Notes under the pieces: generated by a model
What the model was told of the DNA's origin: nothing
Databases searched by the model: none
Seen by the model: the letters and a program-made list of their open reading frames with translations, nothing else
Position numbers and translations under genes: made by a program
In this document: positions 11,770-21,639 of the stretch, piece by piece
How positions within the stretch are numbered: position 1 is the first letter of the stretch
How the letters are laid out: every line of letters starts with the position of its first letter
DNA from: Conus ventricosus
Taxonomy: Eukaryota; Mollusca; Gastropoda; Neogastropoda; Conidae
Assembly: GCA_018398815.1 (NCBI GenBank)
Contig: CM031616.1
Span: forward strand, 69,316,236 to 69,380,235
DNA length: 64,000 bases
Direction: 5' to 3'

Positions 11770-12690
11770 GGTGTCAGCACGCACTGATTTTACAACAATG
11801 AGTCTTAATTATAGACCATGAATTCAGAAAGGATGTCAGCACGCACTGATTTTACAACAATGAGTCTTAATTATAGACCATGAATTCAGAAAGGTGTCAG
11901 CACGCACTGATTTTACAACAATGAGTCTTAATTATAGACCATGAATTCAGAAAGTGTCAGCACGCACTGATTTTACAACAATGAGTCTTAATTATAGACC
12001 ATGAATTCAGAAAGGTGTCAGCACGCACTGATTTTACAACAATGAGTCTTAATTATAGACCATGAATTCAGAAAGGTGTCAGCACGCACTGATTTTACAA
12101 CAATGAGTCTTAATTATAGACCATGAATTCAGAAAGGTGTCAGCACGCACTGATTTTACAACAATGAGTCTTAATTATAGACCATGAATTCAGAAAGATG
12201 TAAGCATGCACTGATTTTACAACAATGAGTCTTAATTATAGACCATGAATTCAGAAAGATGTAAGCACGCACTGATTTTACAACAATGAATCTTAATATA
12301 GACCATGAATTCAGAAAGATGTAAGCATGCACTGATTTTACAACAATGAGTCTTAATATAGACCATGAATTCAGAACTTTAGGCGTAAGCACGCACTGAT
12401 TTTACAACAATGAGTCTTAATATAGACCATGAATTCAGAAAGGTGAAAGCGCGCACTGATTTTACAATGTTCAATGAGTCTTAATATAGACCATGAATTC
12501 AGAAAGGTGAAAGCGCGCACTGATTTTACAACAATGAGTCTTAATATAGACCATGAATTCAGAAAGGTGAAAGCTCGCACTGATTTTACAACTAGTCTCA
12601 ATACAGACCATGAATTCAGACAGCTGTAAACATGCACTGCTTTTATAACGTCGAGTCTCAATACAGACCATGAATTCAGACACAGAACTG
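11770..12690 (+). repeat. 60-bp tandem array, 15 copies
   Basis: The unit runs from GTCAGCACGCACTGATTTTA through TAGACCATGAATTCAGAAAG. Fifteen CATGAATTCAG cores lie between 11817 and 12680. Copies 1-8 carry TTAATTATAG (about 60-61 bp) and copies 9-13 carry TTAATATAG. Copies 14-15 carry CAATACAG and are the most diverged. Each unit contains an EcoRI site. Minus-strand frames through it encode repeated NSWSILRLIVVKSV and are an artefact. Confidence 0.97.
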
Positions 12691-12887
12691 AAACGGATGA
12701 TTGCATGTAATGGTGAATGCTACAGTGCCTAAAGAACTTTCTGTGATATAGTGTGAAGAGTGCTTTTCCTTTATCCATCTTGGTTCACTACCCAGCTGAT
12801 CAGCGAAAGCTCTACATCTAATTATATATATGTGTCAGAAGCGAAATGCAGACTGGTTCTTCCAGTTCACTTTCCTTAGTTGTCAAC

Positions 12888-13200
12888 ATGGCAGGAGTGA
12901 AACGCAAAGGACTGAAAGTGAGCCAGCCTAAAGCGAAAATGGCTAAAACAATCAAAACAAGAATACCTTGTTGAATTCCAGGTTTTCCAAACCACCTAAA
13001 CCAGAAATATTGCCTGCCCAGACTGACAAAATGCCAGTGCTGACTCGAAGTCAACAAAATAGACCAACAACTAAGTTTTTGAACAGTGATGGTTGGCTCC
13101 ACTGAGCTTCAGAGGCGAAAGCTGAACTCTTCCCACTTGATGACGAATGCGAAACTGACACACAACAGGAAGCAGGTGGTTCGGAAAGCTTTCTGTGATC
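12888..13200 (+). other. Possible coding start (MAGVKRKG...)
   Basis: From the ATG at 12888 the sense is MAGVKRKGLKVSQPKAKMAK, very basic, then a shift of one base is needed to continue through PVLTRSQQNRPTTKFLNSD to about 13180. It could be the first exon of a nuclear protein or the start of a transposon gene. No homology is recognised. Confidence 0.2.
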
Positions 13201-13409
13201 AGTCCTTGTTCTCCAGCAAAAGTCAAAGGAACAATGATCATCTTAGTGTGTCAAATCATGGTCAACTGTCAGCAGGTTCACAATGCTAATTACCTATAAA
13301 TAGGTAGCTCTATGTTGGAGATTATGCAGCCCAGTTCATGAAACACACACACAACACACACACACCTCTTCAACATTTAAGGATGGCACAAACTGTGCTG
13401 AAAACACAC

Positions 13410-13415
13410 ACACAG
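13410..13415 (+). repeat. Target-site duplication ACACAG (left)
   Basis: An identical ACACAG follows the right end of the hAT element at 16335-16340. The flank is CA-rich, so part of the match could be chance. Confidence 0.55.
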
Positions 13416-16334
13416 CAGGGTTTATTTTTGTGAAAAATTCCTATGGGTCAATTGACCCACTCTATTAAAAATCAATGGGTCAATCTGAAGATTAATGGGT
13501 CATCGGTGGCAGTGACAAACAGTATAAAGGGTAAGGCACAGACAGTATTATTTACATTCAGTCTATAATACACAATGAAAATAAAATAGATGTGTTTTTT
13601 TTTATTAGTGTCCTTCATTTGTGTATCCAGCAAGTGTTTACGAGCGTGTGCGTGTGGTGTGTGTGTGTGTGTTTGTGTGTGTGTGTGAAAGAAGAGTATG
13701 TTTGGGTGACTGTGTGGGTGTTACATTTTAAGATTTACTAAGGCAAATTACTTGAACAGAATGGAGATTTAGCCTCTGGTACTATCCAGTCCTTCAAAAG
13801 TTCTAGTTCTTGATCTTAATTCTTCTGCTGGTTTCACTCCATTTTCTGCAGCAGCAGAAAAGTCAAAGTCACACATATTACCCCCCTCAATTTTCACTCT
13901 CATAAGCTGGTCACATCTATCTGAAGAGAGTCTGTTTCTGAGAGGTGTGAGCGTCAAGTTTTGTACACTGAAGGCCTTTCACAGTCACAGGTATGGATAG
14001 GGTGAGTGAGGGCCAGTGGAGGCAAGCTGCATGAGATGAGGGCACTGTAGATCATCTTCTTGCTCCAGATTTGCAAGAGTTCCCCACAAACTGGAGAGAG
14101 TGTGTGTGGGGTTACATATGGGACTTCACCAGCATCTTGCTCTTTCCATTCTTCCATCACCTGAGCTGTGGTGCATTGCAGAAAGAATGGGTCTGACTGA
14201 CACAATTCGCCTCCTGTGCTGATGTGATGCTGAGAAGATGTGTAAACTCTGCCACAGATTCTATTTCAGCATTGCCCCATGCCTCCAAATCGTTGTCAGA
14301 AAACAAACTGGAGAGGTCGCATGCAAGCACTGATAGCTGGAACATTGTCTTGAGTCAGGGAACCTTGCGTGCTGTTGTCATCATGGCCTGCATAAACTGC
14401 GTTTTCACTCCCTGGAAATGAGAGGCATTCTGTGCAACTCTGTGAGTTTTGAAAAACCCATCTTTCAAGTCCTCTTTCAACTCACTGAAATATGTTGGTT
14501 TGCCTTTCTCTACCAAGTCATCCCTCATTTTCTCCAGATCAGAGATGCACATCATCACATTCACCTTGACAACACCAATGTCAATGTCTTTCCTTTGAAA
14601 AAAACTGACTCAGCCGCATCACTGGCTGCAGCCAGTCCATCATGGCATAGCTGAGTTTGATGAACAGTTCCTGAGCTACTTTCTTTTTCATCCCAATAGC
14701 CTTTGGGTCATTTGCATGGCTTCTGGCATCAAAGAAAGTGAGTAGGGAGTCAAGGGTGCGATAAACTGTTTCCAGAGCTGTGAAAGAAGAAAGCCATCTG
14801 ACAGCATGCACTTCTTTGTACTTCACAACAGGATCATCCAAAATTTTCTGGATGCTCTCAAGCTGATCACTCTTGTTGGGGACTTGTGAAAGAAGTAAAA
14901 ATGCTTGTGATGGTGTCCTTAAAGTTTTTAATAGCTGGAATGTTCTCAGCAGCCTGTTCAGACACAAGTGCGACTCTGTGTGCACTACAGTGAGTGTTTT
15001 TCAAATGAGGATTGACTTCCATCAGCTGACCTGCCAGTCCATTCTTCTTCCCTGTCATTACACTGGCTCCATCTGTTCCTAGTCCAAAATCTTGGTTATG
15101 GAATTTGTCGCTTGTCAAGTTCTGCTTTGATGGCTTGAAAAGACCTTTTCCAGTTGCATCTGTGATTCTTACATCTGTCAAAAAGAATGTAGAAGGCTTC
15201 ATTGACAATGGGTCTACCACTCTGACACTTACAGCCAGCTTGTGATTAACCACAATGTCTGTGCTTTCATCTGTAAACAGTGTAATTACTGGGGACTCAT
15301 TAACCTTTTGAGTGATGTTTTCATCCACAATGTCTGACAACACTTGCAACAATCCATGTGCAGCGTCGTACTTGAATAGTTTGTTTTCTCACCACACTGC
15401 AGATGTTCAATGTGGGGCACATTTAACAGTCTAAGAAATGACAGCAATGACTGGTAACTTATGAAGCGGCACAGACTTCTTGACACAGCAGAATACAGCT
15501 TTCATAGCAACTTGAACCGCCTCCTCTTCTTTGGATACGCTTTTTCTGCAGCCACTGACATCCTCTTTTGCTCATTTGGTGCTGCCATTGCTCGCTGGTG
15601 ATCGCTGCCAGACACATGTCTGGTCAGTGTGCTCGTTCGGAAGTTATTTGTCCCTTGCGCATTGTGTTTGTAATTTCAGCTTCCTACACTGTTTGCAGTG
15701 CATAAGGACCGTTCTCATAACTGAGCCATGGGTAGGAATGGAGCCAGCCAACTTGAAAATGTCGTGTTGCCTGTTCATTTTGTTTCGATGTCGATGGCTG
15801 TGCATCACGATCTGAAGCAGCAGACGACTCGGAAACTGAATCTCTGTTTCACTCGGAGGCCTACTGCTACTCACTGTTTTTTGTGTGAATGCAAATAACG
15901 TCCTCTGTCCCTCTTCTGGTCTAGGTTTTTTCTTAGGAGGCATCTTTGACGAACATATGATAATAATATCAACTTTTTCTGAAACTGAAAGCAGCAACTC
16001 TTCCAGAAAAGGAAAGTGTTCGCTTTCCAAGAACAAAGAAAACGACAATTTTCATTGGTTGGACATAAACCTCTGACCAATCATCGAACGAAGACATCTA
16101 TTCTTAAAGCATTCGGTTAAGATAAGTTAGGGTCTTTGTTGCTTGATCGTTTTGTTGAAAGACTACTGCTTTTGAAACACGATGTAGCAATCTATTTATT
16201 TAAATTTATGTTAGGCTGGCGCGCGTTGCATATAAAAATGATGCGCCCGATGTCCCGCTAGGAGCAAAAGTAATGGGTCAATTTTAGACTGAATGCGTCA
16301 TTTGGCGCAGGGCGCGCTACAAAAATAAACCCTG
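13416..16334 (-). mobile_element. hAT-superfamily DNA transposon, both ends present
   Basis: The ends are 16-bp perfect inverted repeats, CAGGGTTTATTTTTGT on the left and its complement on the right. Subterminal repeats of ATGGGTCAAT occur three times on the left (about 13443-13505) and again near the right end (about 16272). A transposase is encoded on the minus strand (13769-15943). The 2.9-kb size is normal for an autonomous hAT. The flanking duplication visible is 6 bp, shorter than the usual 8 bp. Confidence 0.85.
13769..15943 (-). pseudogene. hAT transposase (ZNF862/DUF4371-like), frameshifted
   Basis: Pieces in order: start MPPKKKPRPEEGQRTLF at 15943; a TTF-type zinc-finger region split over frames (FQVGWLHSYPWLSYENGPYA, then STLTRHVSGSDHQRAM); a DUF4371-like part with VPHIEHLQCGEKTNYSS and SPVITLFTDESTDIVVNHKL (15352-14867); LGTDGASVMTGKKNGLAGQL with a conserved catalytic-site Asp; HCSAHRVALVSEQAAENIP; a helical insertion domain (VHAVRWLSSFTALETVYRTL); and the C-terminal dimerisation region NRLSSDRCDQLMRVKIEG near 13900. 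Such proteins cut and paste the element by recognising its terminal and subterminal repeats. Several frame changes separate the pieces, so it is either inactive or damaged by indel errors. Confidence 0.8.
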
Positions 16335-16858
16335 ACACAGTGATAATAAATTGATGAAAATGTTTTTAAAAAAAAAAGAAATATGGCAGATGCTTCGAGT
16401 GTGAAACCCCTAGAATTTTTGTTGAAATTACATACCCTCCCCTCACCCCTCCTCCCACAAAATTTAACCTAGGGGTATAAAAACCCTTCACAATGTTAAT
16501 ACAATGATGTCAAACCCAGCTGAGGAAGAGCTGTGCAGGAAGTGACCTATTTCAACTGCACAGGTGCAAAAAGGGACTGTTCACAGCACAGTCTGCAAGA
16601 GGGCTGCAGTCTGTGGCCTTTGCCCCCATGGGGGTCAAGGACTTCAACAAGTCAGTGCAAGTTAAACAGGCTATAGATCCTTAGCATGGTGTACTATTCT
16701 CCTCTGCCTGAACAACAGCCCAATCAGTCAATACAACTTCTAGGCTGTTCATGTTTAGATCTGTGCAAAAGATGGGTTTAGGAACCAAGAAATCATATTT
16801 TCAAAGTTGCTGTAGTTATGATGCTTGTTTGTGAGTTTTATGTTACCAGATCAGATCG

Positions 16859-16912
16859 ATAAGATGATATGTTGCTATGCCCAGCGACCGCAAAGGGCCA
16901 CATCAGGGCTGA
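16859..16912 (+). repeat. Copy of A-tailed retroposon (core only)
   Basis: Shares GTTGCT-T-GCCCAG-CGACCGCA-AGGGCCACATCAGGGCT with copies at 20.4, 33.4, 41.1 and 47.1 kb. The A-rich 3' tail is missing here. Confidence 0.75.
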
Positions 16913-17159
16913 CCAGATCAGATATGATTACTGTAGAATTCATTGTAATAAAGAATATAATAATCAACAAACATAAAACCTGATTTGGATATGGTGACCA
17001 ACTCAACTTCATGTTATTTTCTTAGCAATATGAAAGGCTTTACTCAACAGGACACGTATCATTTTTCTCAGTCAACGGAAAAATACCATTCAAATTGTTA
17101 ATTTATTCGGCTTTCATGCTGTTACTGCCCTATGTTTCTTCCTTATTTGATATACTTAC

Positions 17160-20036
17160 TCTTTTTCTTGGTTTTTTCTTTGGCAACATCTTTGGCACGA
17201 CGCCCGATGGATTCTCTGGGAGGTGGAGGGGTGGGTTCTCTGGTTGTCTTCGCTTTGGCCCCTTCCCCAATGCCTCGTCCTACAGGCACTGGCTTCGCTT
17301 TGGGGGGCCTACCTCGCGGCCCTTTTTCTGTTTCTTGATAGTGTTTTGCAGTGTGATTTTCATTGTCAAATCTTTTGTGCTCTGAACACAATATTTACCC
17401 TGCACTTCATGAACTTCAGAGTCATTGGAGTCCGAGTCAAGCGTGGAGAGAGCCGTTTTCACAGCCACGTTGACTCTGCTGTCTTCTTCGTCATCAGAGA
17501 AGGCAACCGAGTTTGAGGCACGCTCTGACACTTGCACTGGGGCCGGGGCTGGGGAGGCGGGGGTGGGGGTGGCCGACGCGGCTCGGGGATGTACTTGGGT
17601 AACTGAGGCCTTTCATGGATGACGGTGGCTGTCACACTGGATAGAGTCTCTTGCTTCTGGCCCATCAGGAAGCTCAGGTACGTGTCCTGGAAGGCCGAGT
17701 TTGTCTTTTTATTTCCTGCCGTTGGCGGCAGTTTCAGCTCTGGCTTCTGGAAGGCACAGACGAAGCAAGAGCGTTCTCCTGCTGAGGTGGTGGGGGGGGC
17801 TCCTGCCTGGGGACCTGCACCACAGGTTTCTCCTTTTCAGCCAGTTCAGGCGGCGGACGGGCGAAGTTGCACAGTTCATCGTCCTCTTCCACAGGATTGG
17901 GCAGGTCGCAGACGGCTTGGCAGGAGGGGACGGCTGGGCCTGGGGCACGGCATGAGCCATGGGAACAGGGGCTTGGGGAGTTGGCTCTGTTTCCATAGCA
18001 GAGTTCTCTATCACAGCGCTGTTTTGCTGCTCAGCCTTGTTGGCCTCCGTGTCCATCAGAAGACTGGAGAAAGTTGCTGCGTCAATGGTGGACCCTTCCG
18101 TGGTTGGTACGAGGCGTATGGGAAAACCGAAATGCCAGCAGCCACGTGCATAGACTCAGATACAAATTCCCTGGGATGAGTCGAGCGGACTGGCCAGACA
18201 CCAACTGCTCCATGTAGGGCTGATTGGAGTACACCTGCATGTCATACTGACTGTTTTGAGCCAACACGTTCTGCTCACTCTGGTACGTACCACTGGCCAC
18301 CTGAGTTCCGCTGCCAGCGCTGCCTTTTGCGGGGGAGCTGGACACGCGTGCGTTTGCCATGGGTATGAGGGTGGTGGTCTCTGTCCTCTGCTGCTGTGAG
18401 CGAGCGGTTTGGTCACTGACTGGGGAGACTTGGTTAGTTCCTACACTGGACAGCACCTGGTAACTAGCTTCCCCGTTCAGACTGCCCCCATGCCCGGCGA
18501 TGACATTCTGAGAGGAGTTTACATACTGTTGAGGCATTTGAGTGGATTATCTTGCTGCTGATGATATTGCTGTACTGTGTTTGACTGCGTCTGGAAACCG
18601 CTGCTGCCACGGGCGAATCCTTGCGAGGAAACTCATGAAGGCAGGAGACATGTTGTTAGCGAAATCGGACTGTAGCGAAGGCTGACTGCCGTTCTGAGCG
18701 CTGGCTTTGGGCTTCCTGGGTTTGCGTGGCTTCTTGGGTTTGGCGGCGGTGGAAGAATCGGCCACCGCCTGCACTGGTGTGGCCACCTGCTTCACACTGG
18801 ATGAGGGCAGCATGTTCTGCTGACTGCCCATGGACGTCAAGGAGGCCTGCGTCCCTTCTCCACTGATGGGGGAGTGCTGATGGCGACCGCTGACACCAGC
18901 GTTCATCTGCTGCATCTGGGACTTGGAGCCCCCTGCCCCTGGTCAGCTGATCCAGCAAATGGGAGGGGTGGGGCTGGGTCACCTGAGCCGGCTCTGCCTG
19001 GGTCACACTAGGGGCCCTGCTCATGCTGTGCACATTGCTACCGCTGGTCTTGAACCCAGCATGCGGATCAGGCACGCCTGACCTGAGAGCGTTGAGATCA
19101 GACAGGGAGACAGTGGATGGGAAGGCGGTTTCACCCGGCTGACCCTCAGCAACGGGGGCGGCGGGACTCACAGGGTCATAGTTCACATTGGTTACACCCA
19201 GATGGGACCCTGCCAAGTTGATTATGTTGTTGGGAGGGGTGGAGGAGTACGTGGTTGCTGTACAGTAGTAAGGGTTTTGTGACGACTGGGAGACTCTGGA
19301 TGAATCCTTCACCTCCTGGGCTTGAATGACGTAGGACTCCACTGAGGCTGCGGGGTCTGTGACGGCGTCCGACTAGACAAGCTCTGCTGCTGCGACTCAT
19401 CCACCATGGCATTACACCGAGCTCACCTGGCTCTGGGAGGGCTTGGTCAGCGAAGCAGACACTGCCGACTTCCCTGCTGCAGACAAAATGTCTGACATGA
19501 TCCCATCAGCAGAATACGGGTTGCGCTGAATTGCACTGTGCCGAGACACAGAACTGTGCGCCGGGGAGGGTTGGGCCAGACGCTGGCTCTCCGCCGATAA
19601 CGATTCCGCGTTGGAGAGTTCCACACCAGAAAGCGCAGCGTATGTGTTTGATGACAACGGAGACAAATAATCGTAAAACAACCACTTCTGAGCGTTCTCT
19701 TGCGTCAGGTTCTGAGTCGCTGCAGTGGAGGAGTACGCTTGAGCAGGGTCTTTGCTCTCGGCAGTCTTCTCCGGGCTGAACCCTGTGGGAGTGGGCGCTG
19801 GTCACAGGCACCTGCTGCTCGCTGCTCATGCTTTCATACGGCAGCTGATTCTGGGCCAGGCTGAGGCTGGCTTTGTGTAGTGCCTGAGTACCAAAGCTGC
19901 CCATGTGAGGTGACATGGCTCCTAGGAGCTGGGAGACAGTGGCTGAAGAGTGCAAGTCCCTGGGCAGGTTGACGGCAGGAATGCCGCTCAAGACACGCTG
20001 TGGCAACGCGTGTGGGGTGAAGGCTGTGGGACAGAC
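17160..20036 (-). CDS. PRR12/QSER1-family AT-hook protein, one long internal exon
   Basis: A 2.9-kb exon with a good acceptor (T-rich then CAG at 20039-20037) and a strong donor, A|GTAAGTATA, after 17160. Sense continues through about 11 frame changes, near 19795, 19415, 19370, 18950, 18620, 18150, 17925, 17740, 17520 and 17335 among others. The N-terminal two thirds is Ser/Gln/Pro-rich, with an AT-hook-like KPKKPRKPRKPK near 18715. Then come an acidic block, EEDDELCNFARPPPELAEK, a FxxTYLSFLMGQKQETLSSV block, a Pro run, FSDDEEDS with VKTALSTLDSD, and an AT-hook GPRGRPPKAK near 17310. This order matches the middle of vertebrate PRR12 and QSER1, which are nuclear and chromatin-associated. The family's C-terminal DUF4211 domain is not found further left. 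Confidence 0.6.
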
Positions 20037-20250
20037 CTGCACACAACAAAGCAACACTCGTGGTACTTATGCAGCTCCTCATCTAGGCCTTTCTGATACT
20101 ATGTACAGACCTGCACACAACAAAGCAACATCGTGGTACTTATGCAGCTCCTCATCTAGGCCTTTCTGATACTATGTACAGACCTGCACACAACAAAACA
20201 ACACTCGTGGTACTTATGCAGCTCCTCATCTAGGCCTTTCTGATTACTAT
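20031..20250 (-). repeat. 73-bp tandem repeat triplicating an exon's 3' splice region
   Basis: Three units start near 20031, 20105 and 20178. On the minus strand each ends with the T-rich stretch and the same CAG|GTCTG that begins the PRR12/QSER1-like exon. A diverged single copy of the unit lies at 27225-27290. Confidence 0.85.
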
Positions 20251-20420
20251 ACTGACTTCCATAAAAAACGCGAAAGCAAACCAAGCGGAAGGTTAGGGGC
20301 GAATTTTATTGGTCACAATTGTACAGAGTGGAAGCGAGAATTCAATGTGATTTGATTCATTACACCGGTAATGTGTGAAAATGTCATCAGCAATATGTCT
20401 TTGTGTGGAAAATCCAAGGT

Positions 20421-20505
20421 AAGATAAGATAATGTTGCTTATAGCCCAGCCGACCGCAGAGGGCCACATCAGGGCTGTCACCACGTTAAAATCAACTCAC
20501 CAGTC

Positions 20506-20544
<39 letters not shown>
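20421..20544 (+). repeat. A-tailed retroposon, longest copy
   Basis: Contains ATAATGTTGCTTATAGCCCA, then GCCGACCGCAGAGGGCCACA, then TCAACTCACCAGTCATTT, and ends in about 36 A. AGCCC and GGGCT could pair to form a stem. The A tail and variable 5' truncation point to LINE-driven retroposition. Confidence 0.8.
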
Positions 20545-20546
<2 letters not shown>

Positions 20547-21639
20547 TTCATACATCTCGTTAAATGACATCGTCTACAAAACGAACCAGAAACTTTGTTA
20601 AAATCCTTCTTCCGTAAAATCTCAAATCTGATGCAAAATGTTAATTTCTCTCAAACCCCAAGGATCACCCTCCGGGGGCATCCTGAACAGGATCTTCCAT
20701 GGACTCGCCTGTAAAAAGTTTGTGTTCCAGCGTGCCAGTCCCACCACTTCTACAAGAACATGTTTCATTGTGAGTGGCGCTGACATGACTGCACCACGGA
20801 GCATCTTCACTCTTTAAAAGGTAAGCATGGGTTAAAATACGATATGGCCGCGTGGTGCAGCGGCACGAGTATCCTCTTTACGACCTCCCGAGTGGCTGTG
20901 AGGAACACTGAAGGTTGGCCGATCTTGCAAAGAGTTTGTTCACTCGTCGTGTGTTCCATCTCCTGCCAGAGGTCTTCTCAATCACTCGATAATGTGGGTT
21001 GCACTCAGAACGTGGATATCAATGTTGGCAGTTTCTCTCTTGTGGCGTTCTTGGCTACACGATCAAACCATTTCGGTCCCTGCCGATGCCCCACCTGACC
21101 AGGCCCCCCAAGCACGCGTCTGTTGTCAAACCCGTCCGCCTTCACGTTGCTAAAAAGTTCAAAACCACCCGTAAAAGAGCTGGAGCTGCAGGTTCGCTTG
21201 CGGCCGCTATAGCCTCCAACGCTGACAGCGCATCCGCCAGACACCAGAAAGTCCCCTCTCGAGATTGTGAATTCTCTTCAAAGCCAACCGGCAGGTAAGT
21301 TCAAGCAGACTCTACAGCAGCATCTGAATGAATATGTTTCAACAGTCTCTGCGGCCGGAGCCCAGGGCCGTAGGCTGCACAGGGCCACTCCCTCTTCGCA
21401 CTTGGACCCGTCCGTGAACTTTTTGATAGGCTGGACATTGGAACAGAGCTCCAGCATACCCACAAGGCCTTGTCGCCCCGAGGAGCTGGTAGGACTCTAT
21501 TGCGAAAAGCTGACCAGCACGCCATGACTCTCTGGCGTGAAGAAGGTCCCCGGCGGTTGCTCCGGGGAACCTTACGAAAACTCGACACAACTCCTAGGTC
21601 TTTCTAGCCTGAATCCGCAGTGAGGCTGCCTACGAAGAC

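Noticed and set aside
12171..12778. Minus-strand frames encoding repeated NSWSILRLIVVKSV
   Set aside because: They are readings of the 60-bp tandem array, and frame and sense follow the repeat period. No start context or codon signal supports a protein.
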